Positions 36,142 to 47,284 of a stretch of 64,000 nt of DNA are shown one piece after another. Made by a program: the position numbers and the translations under genes. Numbering within the stretch: the stretch's first letter is position 1; each line of letters begins with the position of its first letter. The DNA comes from Mycoavidus cysteinexigens (GTDB lineage Bacteria; Pseudomonadota; Gammaproteobacteria; Burkholderiales; Burkholderiaceae), in the NCBI RefSeq assembly GCF_003966915.1, contig NZ_AP018150.1:1240001-1304000 (forward strand). Direction: 5' to 3'. Below the pieces are notes generated by a model that saw nothing but the letters and a program-made list of their open reading frames with translations, did no database searches and was not told the DNA's origin.

Positions 36142-36660
36142 TAAAACCTCAAAATAAAAATAGTTAAATATATCTTAAAAGACCTTGAATTGAATATGAG
36201 AATAGTCTTAAATTAAATAAAATAAAGATTATTTTTTTATCATTTGTATAATTTCCAATTAATATTTGTTTCAAAAATTTAAATTCAAATAATTTTAATT
36301 TTTAAATGTTGCTTTAACCAAAGTATCTATAAATAGTCGCCGCACCAATGGTGCCTTAACCGGCATTTGTGCTACTTCAAGCTTATGAAAAATATTATTA
36401 ATTTCTGCTCGATTGCGGCCAGTTCGGCCGCTAAAAAAATTTTTCAATTTTTTCTTTATTTGTGATAACCGCCGTAGGAAAATCTACAATGATCTTGCAT
36501 TAGATGCCTCAAAATGAAAAACTAAAAAATTTAAAGCTTAAAAAAGTGCTAACTGGATAGAATGGTAGTCTGAAAAAAATAAAATTAAAAGGATTTATTT
36601 TTATTTATTATATTAAATCTCAAATAATAAAGTGGAGTGTTTATTTAAATTTAATTAAAT
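36142..36660. other. Intergenic region with degenerate zipA 3' duplicate
   Basis: AT-rich spacer between the adhesin start and the zipA stop. It contains the degenerate copy at 36330-36437. In Burkholderiaceae ligA usually follows smc-zipA; it is absent here. Confidence 0.55.
36330..36437 (-). pseudogene. Degenerate duplicate of the zipA 3' end
   Basis: The stretch containing GCTACTTCAAGCTTATG, CTGCTCGATTGCGGCCAG and TTCGGCCGCT parallels the zipA terminal sequence at about 36669-36775 (GCTGCTTCAAGCTTAGC, CTGCTCGATTGCAGCTAG, TTCGGCCGCT) over about 100 bases, with many mismatches. It is a partial duplication now decaying. Confidence 0.65.
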
Positions 36661-37806
36661 TTAAATAAATAAGCGCCGCGCAAGTGGCGAACCGGCTGGA
36701 ATTTGCGCTGCTTCAAGCTTAGCGTAGAGAGTGATTAATTGCTGCTCGATTGCAGCTAGTTCGGCCGCTGACAAGGCGCGTTGCTTGTCGTCAGTTAAGT
36801 GCGCACCAATGCGTTGCGAGAGAGAGGTTGCATAATTGCACATTAGCCTAAATGGAAACGCTTCTTCGTCTGCAGCCGGTACATCAAATAAAAAAGTGAT
36901 GTTTTGCCCTCCTTTAAATGTTAGGTCATCTCGCAAAAAATTGATGTTGTTAAATTGCAACATAAAAATCGGATTTTGCTGAGCATCAAGTTTGATGAAA
37001 CGCGTGCCGTCGCGTGACAGTAGCAATCCATCTTGTGTCGCAATGGTTTGAATATATTGGGCGGACCAAGGCGCACCGTCCGAGGTTGCATTGATTGAGA
37101 GCTGTACGTCACATTGGGCAGCAAAGGCGTCAAGTTCGCGGGCAATCGCAACAGTTGCGGTCATGTCAGGGCACTCTAATTCGGCGTCTAACGCATCAGC
37201 AAGGGTTTGTGCGCCAGTGATGAATTCAGAAAATTCTAGCTCGTTTAACGGGCCTGAGCGGTTTGCAAGTTGTACTGCAATGCACAAAGCTTGATAACGG
37301 TCACCAGGCTGTAAGTTTTGCCAGCTGGCGCTGTTGGCGCTGGCTTTTCCCTCGATAAAAATAGGTTTATTGCCAGCGCGGCGTAGCCGTTGCGCAAGGG
37401 GAATGAGTTTTTCAGCAACAATCGGCGCGCTCAGATGTAATGGCACAATGCAGTCGATACGATGGTCGATGATACTCCTAGGCTTAGGATTACGATTGGC
37501 GTTGGTTAGAAGATGGCTTGTGGGATCGGCTGGCGAATTAGTCGCTGAGGTTGAACTTAAGGTAGCTTCCTTAGCTGCTTCGTCGCACTGCATATACGCT
37601 TGGGGCTGTAGGCTGGTTTGTACAGGATTGAGCAAGGCGATTTCATCAACTATTTCTTCTATGTGTTCCTTCTGCTTAAGCTCTGTTGTTGGCAATGAAC
37701 GTGGCAAAGCACGCCGAATTTTAATGTGTTGCCAGGCGTTGTAAATTATAACGCCCAGTAAAACCGATACTCCCGCACCGATTAAAGCAAATTGCAGTTC
37801 GTCCAT
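36661..37806 (-). CDS. zipA: ZipA-like cell division protein
   Basis: A 381-residue inner-membrane division protein. The N-terminal membrane helix reads LQFALIGAGVSVLLGVIIYN, a Pro/Ser/Thr-rich linker follows (residues about 50-110), and the C-terminal part matches the ZipA FtsZ-binding domain of betaproteobacteria (LQFNNINFLRDDLTFKGGQ, ITFLFDVPAADEEAFPF). ZipA tethers FtsZ to the membrane. It lies 26 bases after smc on the same strand, the normal smc-zipA order. Confidence 0.8.
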   Translation of the reverse strand: MDELQFALIGAGVSVLLGVIIYNAWQHIKIRRALPRSLPTTELKQKEHIEEIVDEIALLNPVQTSLQPQAYMQCDEAAKEATLSSTSATNSPADPTSHLLTNANRNPKPRSIIDHRIDCIVPLHLSAPIVAEKLIPLAQRLRRAGNKPIFIEGKASANSASWQNLQPGDRYQALCIAVQLANRSGPLNELEFSEFITGAQTLADALDAELECPDMTATVAIARELDAFAAQCDVQLSINATSDGAPWSAQYIQTIATQDGLLLSRDGTRFIKLDAQQNPIFMLQFNNINFLRDDLTFKGGQNITFLFDVPAADEEAFPFRLMCNYATSLSQRIGAHLTDDKQRALSAAELAAIEQQLITLYAKLEAAQIPAGSPLARRLFI

Positions 37807-37832
37807 GCCCTCTCTCTAGTGTGTTCCATGCA

Positions 37833-40800
37833 TCAGGCTGCGACCACAAAATTTGCTGCCGCTTCCATATCGACTGCGACAATCCGCGAAACGCCCTGCT
37901 CTTGCATGGTAACGCCAATCAGTTGCTGCGCCATTTCCATCGCAATTTTGTTGTGTGAGATAAACAGAAATTGCGTGTGGTCGGACATTGCCCGCACTAA
38001 ATTGACAAAACGCTCTGTGTTTGCATCATCTAGAGGAGCATCGACTTCATCCAGCAGACAAAATGGCGCTGGGTTAAGTTGAAACAAGGCAAACACTAGA
38101 GCGGTGGCAGTCAAGGCTTTTTCACCGCCGGAAAGTAAATGAATGGTTGAGTTTTTCTTGCCGGGCGGTTGCGCCATCACTTGCACGCCGGCATCGAGAA
38201 TTTCGTCGCCGGTCATCAGAAGTTTGGCTTGCCCTCCTCCAAAAAGGCGGGGGAAGAGTTCGCCAAAATGACGGTTTACTTCATCAAAAGTGTTTTGTAA
38301 GAGCTGCCGCGTTTCTTGGTCAATTTTGCGAATGGCGGTTTCAAGCGTATCGATCGCGCTATTTAAATCGGTGGATTGCGCATCTAGGAATTGCTTGCGT
38401 TCACGGGCGGCGGCGCATTCGTCAAGCGCTGCCATATTGACCGGACCGAGCGCCTGGATTGCCTGGTTTAAGCGGGTGAGCTCACTTTGCAAAGCGGACG
38501 GCTTAAGCTCCAGGGGAAGTTTAGCGGCAAGTTCAGCTTGGTCGGCGCCGGCGCTAGCAAGTTGTTCGTCGAATTGCGTTTGATTCATCTGTGCCGCTTG
38601 TGCTTTGAGCTGCAAGCCCGTGATGTGTTCGCGTAGCGGCTGTAAAGCGCGCTCGGCCGTTAAACGCGCCTCGTCGCTCATGCGGAGTTGCGTGCCAAGC
38701 GTATCGAGCTCGGTGCGCGCTGCTAATAATCCGTGTTCTTTAGCAACGCGCGCGTTAAGCGCCTCTTCTAGGCTTTCCTGTAGGGCTTGGCTCTGGGTTG
38801 CTTCGAGTTCAGTCTGGCTTTGCTGTAGCGTGTTAAGGTGCTGCTCGGCTTGCTCTTGGGCCGCTTGGATAACGCGTTTTAATTCATCGATGCGAGTGGT
38901 TGCAGCGCGCACCGCGTAGTGTGCTTCTTGCGCATTCCGCTCATGTGTGCGGGCTTGCTGACGCGCTTGGGTTAGCTCGTGCTCAAGTGTGCTGAAGCGG
39001 TGTTGCTCATCGCTGAGATTCGCCTGGGCCGCTACTAGCGCTTGGCGTGCTTGTTTAAAATTATCTTCGGCTTGAGCGAGATGTTCGTTTTGCGTCTCGA
39101 TGTGCGCAATGACTTCCGAGAGTTCTTCATTGATTTGTACGCTGCGTGCAGTATAGCGTTCTTCGGCTTGGGTCAGTTTAAGTGCTTCTAGTTGCAAGGC
39201 ATGGCCGCGTTGGGTGCTCTGTTCGAGCTGTGCGCGCGCTTCGGTGAGAGTTTGATTGGCTTGACGCCAGGCCTCTGCAGTGCGCATTGCCGTGGTTTTG
39301 AGATCTTCTGTGAGCAGGCTTTGCGCGCGCGCTTGTTTGTCCAAGTTTTCAATTTCTTGCGCGCGTGCAAGCAGGCCAGCTTGTTCTGAGTCTGCGGCAT
39401 AAAATTGCACGCCAACTCGGCTGATTTGGTGCCCCGCCGGCACGACAAAGACAGATCCAAGCGGCAGTTGCGCCCGCTCGGCGAGCGCTTGCGTCAGAGT
39501 GTCGGCAATAAATATACCCTCTAGCCAGTCCGCTAGTACGGTGCGCAAACTGGGGTCATTAATGCGTAAAAAGGCGAGCAACGGACGTAAGCCGGTGGGT
39601 GGCGTTAATGGGCGATGCGCTGGCGGTGGCGCAAAAAAGGCGAGTTTTACGGGCGGAGCTCCAGCGGCTAGCGTAGGAGTTTGGGTCAGATCTGAAATTT
39701 CAAGGGCGGCCAAGCGTTCGCGCAACACGGCTTCGAGCGCGGTTTCCCAGCCTGCTTCGATATGCAGTTTTTGCCATAAGCGCGGCGCTGCGGCGAAAGC
39801 GTGCTGCTCAAGCCAGGGCTGCAGGGTATCGTTGGCTTGTACGCTTTGTTGGAGTTGCTTTAATGCGTTGAGTCGCGCTTCGAGCTGTTGTAGGATCGTG
39901 GTTTCAGCTTGCCACTGTTGCTGGGCTAAGCGCTGTACTTGCTCGCTTTGTAGAGCGGCTTGCTGGGCTTGGTTTAAATCTTGCTGCTGCTGGTGTAGAT
40001 TCTCATTTTGTTCAGCGAGTTGGATGCGCGAGGCTTCAAGCTGTGCCGGATCGGGCATAGCCAGTGAGCGGATTTCCTGGTGCAGGCGTTCGCGCCGCTG
40101 TTGCCATTGGTGTAACTGCTGTTGCGAGTGTTGTTGTTGGGTGGTTTCAAGTTTGCAAGTCTGTTCAAGCTGGGCGATTTGGCTATGCCCACGTGTTAAT
40201 TTAGCTTGTGCTTCGCGCCAGCGCGTTTCGAGGGCGGGTAGCGCATGGTTTTGGGCTTGAACGGCATGCTCTGCTTGCGCACTTTTTTCGGTGGCGGCAG
40301 CTAGGATTTGCTCTGCATTTACGCTTTCAGCGCTAGCTTGAGCTGCCTGCGCCAGCCATTGCTCACGCTGCGCGCTCAGGTTGCTAATTTGCGTTTGTAT
40401 CCGCTGACGGGTTTCTGTGATAAAGCGTATTTGCGTTTCAAGTTGGTTGATTTGCGCATTGATTTCATACATTACGCCCTGCTCTACTTGTAATGTATCG
40501 CTAGCCACAGCATAGGCTTCTTTTAAAATTTCGAGCTGAGCTTCAATTTCACGTAGTTTAGCGGTTTGTTCTTCAAGCTCGACTTGAGCGTTAGCCAACG
40601 CGCTTTGTTGGCGCGCTTTTTCTGCTTGCGCTTCATTTTTGCGCAGCAGCCATAATAGAAGTTGTTTTTCTTCGCTTTCGGCCGTTAGTGTTTGGTAGCG
40701 TTGCGCGACCGTTGCTTGGGCTTCAAGTTTATCTAGCTGATGGGTGAGTTCGCGTAGAATATCTTCCACCCGCGTCAAATGTTCGCGTGTGTCATGCAAG

Positions 40801-41348
40801 CGATTGGCGGTTTCTCGCCGCCGTTCTTTATATTTTGAGACGCCGGCGGCTTCTTCAAGGAAAACCCGTAATTCATCAGGTTTGGCCTCGATGATGCGTG
40901 CAATCATGCCCTGCCCAATGATGGCGTATGCCCGAGGGCCTAAGCCCGTGCCGAGAAAAATGCCCTGAATATCACGGCGTCGCACGCTAAGGTTATTGAT
41001 GTAATAGCTCGACGCGCCGTCGCGTGTAAGGATACGCTTAACCGCGATTTCAGTGTATTGGCTCCACTGCCCTGCCGCGCGGCCGGCGCTATTATCAAAA
41101 ATGAGCTCTACGCTAGCGCGGCTCGCTGGCTTGCGTTGCGTTGAACCGTTAAAAATCACATCTTGCATCGATTCGCCGCGTAATTCGGAAGCGCGCGATT
41201 CCCCTAGCACCCAGCGCACGGCGTCAATGATATTGGATTTGCCGCAGCCATTTGGTCCAACCACACCAACCCGTTGACCTGGCACCGCAAAAGAAGTCGG
41301 GTCGACAAATGACTTAAAGCCTGCCAGTTTGATTGAGATTAAACGCAC
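37833..41348 (-). CDS. smc: Chromosome segregation protein SMC
   Basis: A 1171-residue SMC ATPase with GTG start. The N-terminal Walker A reads VGPNGCGKSNIIDAVRWVLG. Two long coiled-coil arms (residues about 165-500 and 660-1000) flank a hinge around 510-640. The C-terminal ABC signature is HLLSGGEKALTATALVFALF and Walker B is FCLLDEVDAPLDDAN. SMC with ScpAB organises and separates chromosomes. First gene of the smc-zipA unit. Confidence 0.95.
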   Translation of the reverse strand: MRLISIKLAGFKSFVDPTSFAVPGQRVGVVGPNGCGKSNIIDAVRWVLGESRASELRGESMQDVIFNGSTQRKPASRASVELIFDNSAGRAAGQWSQYTEIAVKRILTRDGASSYYINNLSVRRRDIQGIFLGTGLGPRAYAIIGQGMIARIIEAKPDELRVFLEEAAGVSKYKERRRETANRLHDTREHLTRVEDILRELTHQLDKLEAQATVAQRYQTLTAESEEKQLLLWLLRKNEAQAEKARQQSALANAQVELEEQTAKLREIEAQLEILKEAYAVASDTLQVEQGVMYEINAQINQLETQIRFITETRQRIQTQISNLSAQREQWLAQAAQASAESVNAEQILAAATEKSAQAEHAVQAQNHALPALETRWREAQAKLTRGHSQIAQLEQTCKLETTQQQHSQQQLHQWQQRRERLHQEIRSLAMPDPAQLEASRIQLAEQNENLHQQQQDLNQAQQAALQSEQVQRLAQQQWQAETTILQQLEARLNALKQLQQSVQANDTLQPWLEQHAFAAAPRLWQKLHIEAGWETALEAVLRERLAALEISDLTQTPTLAAGAPPVKLAFFAPPPAHRPLTPPTGLRPLLAFLRINDPSLRTVLADWLEGIFIADTLTQALAERAQLPLGSVFVVPAGHQISRVGVQFYAADSEQAGLLARAQEIENLDKQARAQSLLTEDLKTTAMRTAEAWRQANQTLTEARAQLEQSTQRGHALQLEALKLTQAEERYTARSVQINEELSEVIAHIETQNEHLAQAEDNFKQARQALVAAQANLSDEQHRFSTLEHELTQARQQARTHERNAQEAHYAVRAATTRIDELKRVIQAAQEQAEQHLNTLQQSQTELEATQSQALQESLEEALNARVAKEHGLLAARTELDTLGTQLRMSDEARLTAERALQPLREHITGLQLKAQAAQMNQTQFDEQLASAGADQAELAAKLPLELKPSALQSELTRLNQAIQALGPVNMAALDECAAARERKQFLDAQSTDLNSAIDTLETAIRKIDQETRQLLQNTFDEVNRHFGELFPRLFGGGQAKLLMTGDEILDAGVQVMAQPPGKKNSTIHLLSGGEKALTATALVFALFQLNPAPFCLLDEVDAPLDDANTERFVNLVRAMSDHTQFLFISHNKIAMEMAQQLIGVTMQEQGVSRIVAVDMEAAANFVVAA

Positions 41349-41744
41349 GAAGCAACCGCTGATCTAAAAAGCTTAACGAAAAAATGCAAAGCGCCTGATA
41401 CTGCATTGCCTCGTGCCAGCGAACAGCCCGAGGTCGATGCGTCGGCGCTAAACCGAGATCATACCACTGCTGGCATTTTTTTAATGCGTTCTGCCTAATG
41501 TAGATGGGCTAGGTATATATTTGCAGCCATCTTTGAAATTCCGTTCGAATCACTCTCAGCTTTAATCAATCAATTTGTGCCGTATAAAAAAATAAATGCT
41601 CTAAAGGTTGTGAATAACTATTTTGGGCGATATGTTTCCTGTTTAGATGATAATTGGTGCTTAATTTGCGTGGAATAGGCTGCTTCTAAAAAATGAAAAT
41701 CAGGCCTGCTCCCTTCTCTCAACTAGGCTGAGGATTATTGATGA
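41349..41744. other. No recognisable gene
   Basis: About 395 bases between smc and the DUF1127 gene. No coding pattern, RNA gene or clear hairpin was seen. Confidence 0.5.
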
Positions 41745-41963
41745 TTAATTTTGGTTTGCCCTACGGTGATGATAAGGATAATTTTTTGAGCAAGATTTAA
41801 TGCGCGGAGTTTCTTCTAATAACCATATTTGAGCTCGGGTAAGTCCAACATCTTTTAATGCCTCATCGTCTAGTATGCTCAGCGCTGAACGAGTGCGAGC
41901 GATACGCCATTCATTTTGCAATATTTTAAGTATTTTAGCCCATAAACGAGAAAAATCCACCAT
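41745..41963 (-). CDS. DUF1127 small protein
   Basis: A 72-residue protein with the DUF1127 core ARTRSALSILDDEALKDVGL, TRAQI. The start at 41963 has GGGG about 7 bases upstream; the open frame extends further without a ribosome site. DUF1127 proteins are small, often RNA-related regulators of metabolism. The C-terminal 20 residues after the core are unusual (KSCSKNYPYHHRRANQN). Confidence 0.65.
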   Translation of the reverse strand: MVDFSRLWAKILKILQNEWRIARTRSALSILDDEALKDVGLTRAQIWLLEETPRIKSCSKNYPYHHRRANQN

Positions 41964-42422
41964 ATTTAACCCCGATTTAGTTATTGATAAATAGTTTGGT
42001 TTAAAAGTATAAGATGTAAGAAAGTTCAAAGCCTAAGACTGCTGCCAATGGTTAACCCAATAATAAAGCGAATTTTTACTGCTTTATTAGGCTAGTTTGA
42101 ATCAACAAAAATTAATTTAGGGTTTTTCAAGATAAACTATAAAAAATCTTTGTCAAGATTTAGTCGGCAACGATACACAGAATATGATTTATTTTATATC
42201 CTGCTAAAAATAATTTGACGCGCTGCAAAATTATAATAAGTTCATACAAATTCTGATTTTTTATAAAGTTTCAAGCAAATTATGTTGCGGCGCAAAAACG
42301 GCTGGATCGGTCGATCTGTATAAATAATAAGTTGGCAGCGGCGCTTAATTGAGTCGATGGCGCAGGAGATACGGAGCCCGCTATCTGCCTGCGCATTTCA
42401 ATTGCCTGACGAAAAATCGAGG
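41964..42422. other. AT-rich spacer, no recognisable gene
   Basis: About 460 bases, strongly AT rich in the first half. No supported feature. Confidence 0.5.
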
Positions 42423-43400
42423 TCAACGCCGCCGATGTACCCAGCTGGATAAAAGCGTAGCAACAATAATACAGCTTGCTCCGCTCCATTCCCGCGGCTT
42501 GGGCATTTCACCTGTGAGCCACCAGACAGAGAGTGCGGTGATGACAATTTCAAAGAGCATAATCAATGCCGCGCGGTTTGCTGCAATACGCTGGATCCCG
42601 TATTGCACGAGCATATTATTTAACGCGAGCACGGCTCCCAAGCAAATTGTCAGGAGCAGCGCATGGCTTAATGCGGGCGGCGCGAGTGGTAAGCTAGCCA
42701 GAGAAAACGGTTCAAGTGGAATGAGCGCTAAGCCGACTAAAGCGCCGCCGCCAAAGATGGTAACGGTGCGTAACTGAGCGGGTAAGCTAGGCAACACGCG
42801 GCTTATTTTACGGGAGAGCACATTTTGCAGCGCGAAGCTGATGCCGGCAAGGAGTCCAGCCCATTCAGCGAGGTCTGCGGGTAACGGGACGCCAAGCTCA
42901 GGGGACCAAAGCATGAGCATGGCGCCTGCTAACGATAAGCATGCAATGGCTATATCCGCTGCATTTATACGTTCGTGCAATAACCAGTGCGCAAAAAAAA
43001 CCGTCCAAGCTGGCGATAAGTAAAATAGCAACATGACCCGCATGACTTGCCCGTGAATCGCGCCCCAGGTGAAGCCAATATTTGTCATGCCTCCGGCGAA
43101 CGCAAGCGCGGCGAGTAGCAGACAGGCATCGTATCTAGAAATGGGGAGCGCATTCGATAATATTGAGCGAAGCCCTGTGGATAGAGAGCGCCAAAATACA
43201 ATCCACAAAAATAGACAGGTGGAGAAGCCAACCAGCGCGCTAGCCAGCGTGCCAGAGATGCCGAGCGCAGCTAATAAGCGCAGCGGATACCAAATCACGC
43301 CCCAAACGGATGCGCCGAGTAAAATAGCAAGCGCTGGCAAACTTTGCTTGCTATATGAGCTTAGGGTTGAAGGCCCTTTGCCAAGTGGATTTAAATTCAT
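42423..43400 (-). CDS. EamA/DMT family transporter
   Basis: A 325-residue inner-membrane protein with about ten hydrophobic segments in two EamA repeats (ALAILLGASVWGVIWYPLRL at the start; ISFALQNVLSRKISRVLP opens the second). Drug/metabolite transporters of this kind export amino acids or other small metabolites; the substrate is not deducible. It is divergent from dapC. Confidence 0.85.
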   Translation of the reverse strand: MNLNPLGKGPSTLSSYSKQSLPALAILLGASVWGVIWYPLRLLAALGISGTLASALVGFSTCLFLWIVFWRSLSTGLRSILSNALPISRYDACLLLAALAFAGGMTNIGFTWGAIHGQVMRVMLLFYLSPAWTVFFAHWLLHERINAADIAIACLSLAGAMLMLWSPELGVPLPADLAEWAGLLAGISFALQNVLSRKISRVLPSLPAQLRTVTIFGGGALVGLALIPLEPFSLASLPLAPPALSHALLLTICLGAVLALNNMLVQYGIQRIAANRAALIMLFEIVITALSVWWLTGEMPKPREWSGASCIIVATLLSSWVHRRR

Positions 43401-43570
43401 ATTGCTTTTTTTAGGTTGTTAGTTTTAAAAATTTTGAACGGGTTCTATTGTCTGGCATTCTGTAAACTTTGCTTAGGCTAAGATCGGTTCTGCCGCTCTA
43501 GCGTTTTTGCCCTACAATCTTGAGCTTAAACTGAGTGTGCTTTTTTCATTTCTTATGCAAGATCATTGAC

Positions 43571-44773
43571 GTGAATCCTCTTCTGAATCAATTACAGCCT
43601 TATCCGTTCGAAAAGCTGCGTAGGTTGTTTGCTCATATTATGCCCGCACCGCTGCCACCCATCAGTTTTGGCATTGGCGAACCTAAGCATCCTACACCAG
43701 AGTTTATCAAAGACGCATTAATTAGTGCTTTAAGCGGGCTGGCGCACTATCCATCTACGGTGGGTTCAGTCGAGCTGAGGCAAGCGCTGGCGGCTTGGTT
43801 GCAAGCACGTTATCAACTTCCAACAGTTGATGAAGCAACTCAGGTGTTGCCCGTGGCGGGTTCCCGCGAAGCGCTTTTTGCGCTGGCGCAAACTGTGGTT
43901 GACAGCAGTCGCCCGGGTGCGCTGGTGGTGTGTCCTAACCCGTTTTACCAGATTTATGAAGGTGCGGCGTTGTTAGCGGGCGCACAACCCTATTTCGTTT
44001 CTGCGCAGGCCCAGAATTTTGCCTGCGATTATAATGCCGTGCCTGCTGACGTTTGGGCCCGCGCGCAGTTACTCTATGTTTGTACCCCAGGAAACCCAAC
44101 CGGTGCGGTATTGCGTCTGGAAGATTGGCGGCAGTTGTTTGCCTTATCGGAGCGCTATGGCTTTGTGATTGCTTCCGACGAATGTTATTCAGAGATTTAT
44201 TTTGATGAGGCTAAGCCGCCATTAGGCGGCCTGCAAGCGGCGCAGCTCCTTGGCCGTGGCTTTGAGCGGTTGCTGGTACTGTCTAGCCTTTCTAAGCGCT
44301 CAAATGCGCCAGGTTTGCGCGCGGGGTTCGCCGCGGGTGATGCGGCGTTGCTTAAGCAATTTATAAAATACCGCACCTATCATGGCAGTGCCTTAAATCC
44401 AGCAGTGCAAGCGGCCAGTATTGCTGCTTGGAATGATGAGGTGCACGTGCGCGCAAACCGCGCCCAATATCGCAGCAAATTTGCAGCCGTAACGCCTTTA
44501 TTGGCTGAGGTGTTGGATGTGCGTATGCCGGATGCGGGGTTTTATCTATGGGCGCGCGTTGACGAATTGGGGATGAATGACACAGAATTCGCGCAGCGTC
44601 TGTTTGCTGAATACAATGTAACGGTGCTGCCAGGTAGCTATTTAGGGCGTGATGTAGGTGGCTTTAATCCAGGCCGTAATTACGTGCGGATTGCGCTGGT
44701 GGCTGAACTGGATGAATGCTTGGCGGGAGCGCAGCGCATCGTTGCGTTTTGCCAAGGGCTGAAACGGATTTAA
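43571..44773 (+). CDS. dapC: Succinyldiaminopimelate transaminase DapC
   Basis: A 400-residue PLP-dependent class I aminotransferase. [14 protein letters not shown] is at the start of the fold, [11 protein letters not shown] and [13 protein letters not shown] are substrate/PLP segments, and the Schiff-base lysine is in [20 protein letters not shown] at 43571 is preferred to the upstream frame start because family proteins begin [15 protein letters not shown]. It makes N-succinyl-LL-diaminopimelate for lysine and peptidoglycan. It is followed by dapD, yffB, dapE and prmB on the same strand. Confidence 0.92.
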   Translation: MNPLLNQLQPYPFEKLRRLFAHIMPAPLPPISFGIGEPKHPTPEFIKDALISALSGLAHYPSTVGSVELRQALAAWLQARYQLPTVDEATQVLPVAGSREALFALAQTVVDSSRPGALVVCPNPFYQIYEGAALLAGAQPYFVSAQAQNFACDYNAVPADVWARAQLLYVCTPGNPTGAVLRLEDWRQLFALSERYGFVIASDECYSEIYFDEAKPPLGGLQAAQLLGRGFERLLVLSSLSKRSNAPGLRAGFAAGDAALLKQFIKYRTYHGSALNPAVQAASIAAWNDEVHVRANRAQYRSKFAAVTPLLAEVLDVRMPDAGFYLWARVDELGMNDTEFAQRLFAEYNVTVLPGSYLGRDVGGFNPGRNYVRIALVAELDECLAGAQRIVAFCQGLKRI

Positions 44774-44801
44774 AGCGTCTAAACTTTCTTTTTTTATTTT
44801 T

Positions 44802-45647
44802 ATGTCAGAACAACTCCAAGCTATTATCAACCGCGCATGGGAAAACCGTGCTGAACTTTCACCTGCATCAGCTGACGCCGAAGTGCGCGAGGCTGTCGCA
44901 CATGTGCTGGATAAACTGGATAGCGGCGCTTTAAGAATCGCTACCCAACAACCTGAGGCGCCTGCTGGCAGTGGCTGGGAAGTCCAACAATGGCTAAAAA
45001 AAGCGGTCTTGCTCTCCTTTCGGCTGAGCGACAATACGCCTGCCGCAGCAGGTGGATACACGCAATTTTATGACAAAGTGCCAAGCAAGTTCGCTCAGTA
45101 TTCAGCAGATGATTTCGCTGCGGGTGGTTTTCGGGTGGTGCCGCCTGCGTTTGTGCGGCGCGGAGCATTTATTGCAAAAAACGTGGTGTTGATGCCATCT
45201 TACGTAAATATCGGCGCGTATGTCGATGAAAACAGTATGATTGATACTTGGGCAACCGTGGGTTCATGCGCGCAAATTGGCAAAAATGTCCATATATCGG
45301 GCGGTGCGGGGATTGGCGGCGTGCTTGAGCCTTTGCAAGCCAATCCGGTAATCATTGAAGATAATTGCTTTATCGGAGCGCGCTCGGAAATCGTAGAAGG
45401 TGTCATCGTGGGCGCACATTCGGTGATTTCGATGGGCGTATTTATTGGACAAAGTACTAAGATTTATGACCGTGAAACCGGGGAAACTTTATATGGCCGA
45501 GTGCCACCTGGCTCAGTTGTGGTGGCGGGTAATTTACCTTCGCCTGACGGCCGCTATAGCTTGTATGCTGCCATTATTGTCAAGAAGGTCGATGCAAAAA
45601 CACGTGCTAAAACAGCGCTTAACGAACTGTTAAGAGAAGATGCATGA
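44802..45647 (+). CDS. dapD: Tetrahydrodipicolinate N-succinyltransferase DapD
   Basis: A 281-residue trimeric left-handed beta-helix enzyme. Hexapeptide repeats run through [34 protein letters not shown] and [20 protein letters not shown]. It transfers succinate from succinyl-CoA to tetrahydrodipicolinate, the step before DapC. Length is close to the usual 274-ish. The stop overlaps the yffB start by 4 bases. Confidence 0.95.
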   Translation: MSEQLQAIINRAWENRAELSPASADAEVREAVAHVLDKLDSGALRIATQQPEAPAGSGWEVQQWLKKAVLLSFRLSDNTPAAAGGYTQFYDKVPSKFAQYSADDFAAGGFRVVPPAFVRRGAFIAKNVVLMPSYVNIGAYVDENSMIDTWATVGSCAQIGKNVHISGGAGIGGVLEPLQANPVIIEDNCFIGARSEIVEGVIVGAHSVISMGVFIGQSTKIYDRETGETLYGRVPPGSVVVAGNLPSPDGRYSLYAAIIVKKVDAKTRAKTALNELLREDA

Positions 45648-46003
45648 AGGTTGTTATGTATGGTATTCCTAATTGCGAGACGGTGAAAAAAGCCCGTCTT
45701 TGGCTGGCGGCGCGCACTATTCCGTATCAATTCCATGATTTTAAAAAAGTCGGCGTTGATAGAGCCCTATTATCTAGCTGGTTAGAGGATGTAGCGTTAG
45801 ATCTTTTGTTAAATCGGCGCGGCACAACTTGGCGTACGCTGCCGGATGAGGTTAAAGTTGAGGCGCTGGATCAGGAGTGCATGTTAAAGTTAATGATTAA
45901 CAGTCCTTCGGTGATTAAACGTCCAGTGTTGGTAGTCGATGGTCGGGTTCAGGCAGTCGGTTTTTCGGAGGCTGCTTACGACGCTTTTTTTGCTCAAAGT
46001 TAA
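45644..46003 (+). CDS. yffB: ArsC-family reductase YffB/Spx-like
   Basis: A 119-residue thioredoxin-fold protein. [16 protein letters not shown] carries the single N-terminal Cys of ArsC/YffB proteins, and [20 protein letters not shown] is the conserved C-terminal arginine-containing segment. The physiological substrate of this group is not settled. It is coupled to dapD by an ATGA overlap, a common placement in Burkholderiaceae. Confidence 0.88.
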   Translation: MKVVMYGIPNCETVKKARLWLAARTIPYQFHDFKKVGVDRALLSSWLEDVALDLLLNRRGTTWRTLPDEVKVEALDQECMLKLMINSPSVIKRPVLVVDGRVQAVGFSEAAYDAFFAQS

Positions 46004-46049
46004 TGCTATTTATTGCTTAAGTAAATTTCTCTAAGCCTTTGATTTTTAA

Positions 46050-47273
<1,224 letters not shown>

Positions 47274-47284
47274 AAGATTCTTTT

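Noticed and set aside
36400-36440. A GCGGCC-AGTTC-GGCCGC hairpin as terminator
   Set aside because: It is derived from the zipA duplicate and is followed by an A-run, not a T-run, in the plus direction.
39499-40260. A 253-codon Cys/Ser/Arg-rich plus-strand frame
   Set aside because: It is antisense within smc coiled-coil coding sequence and its composition is typical of shadow frames.
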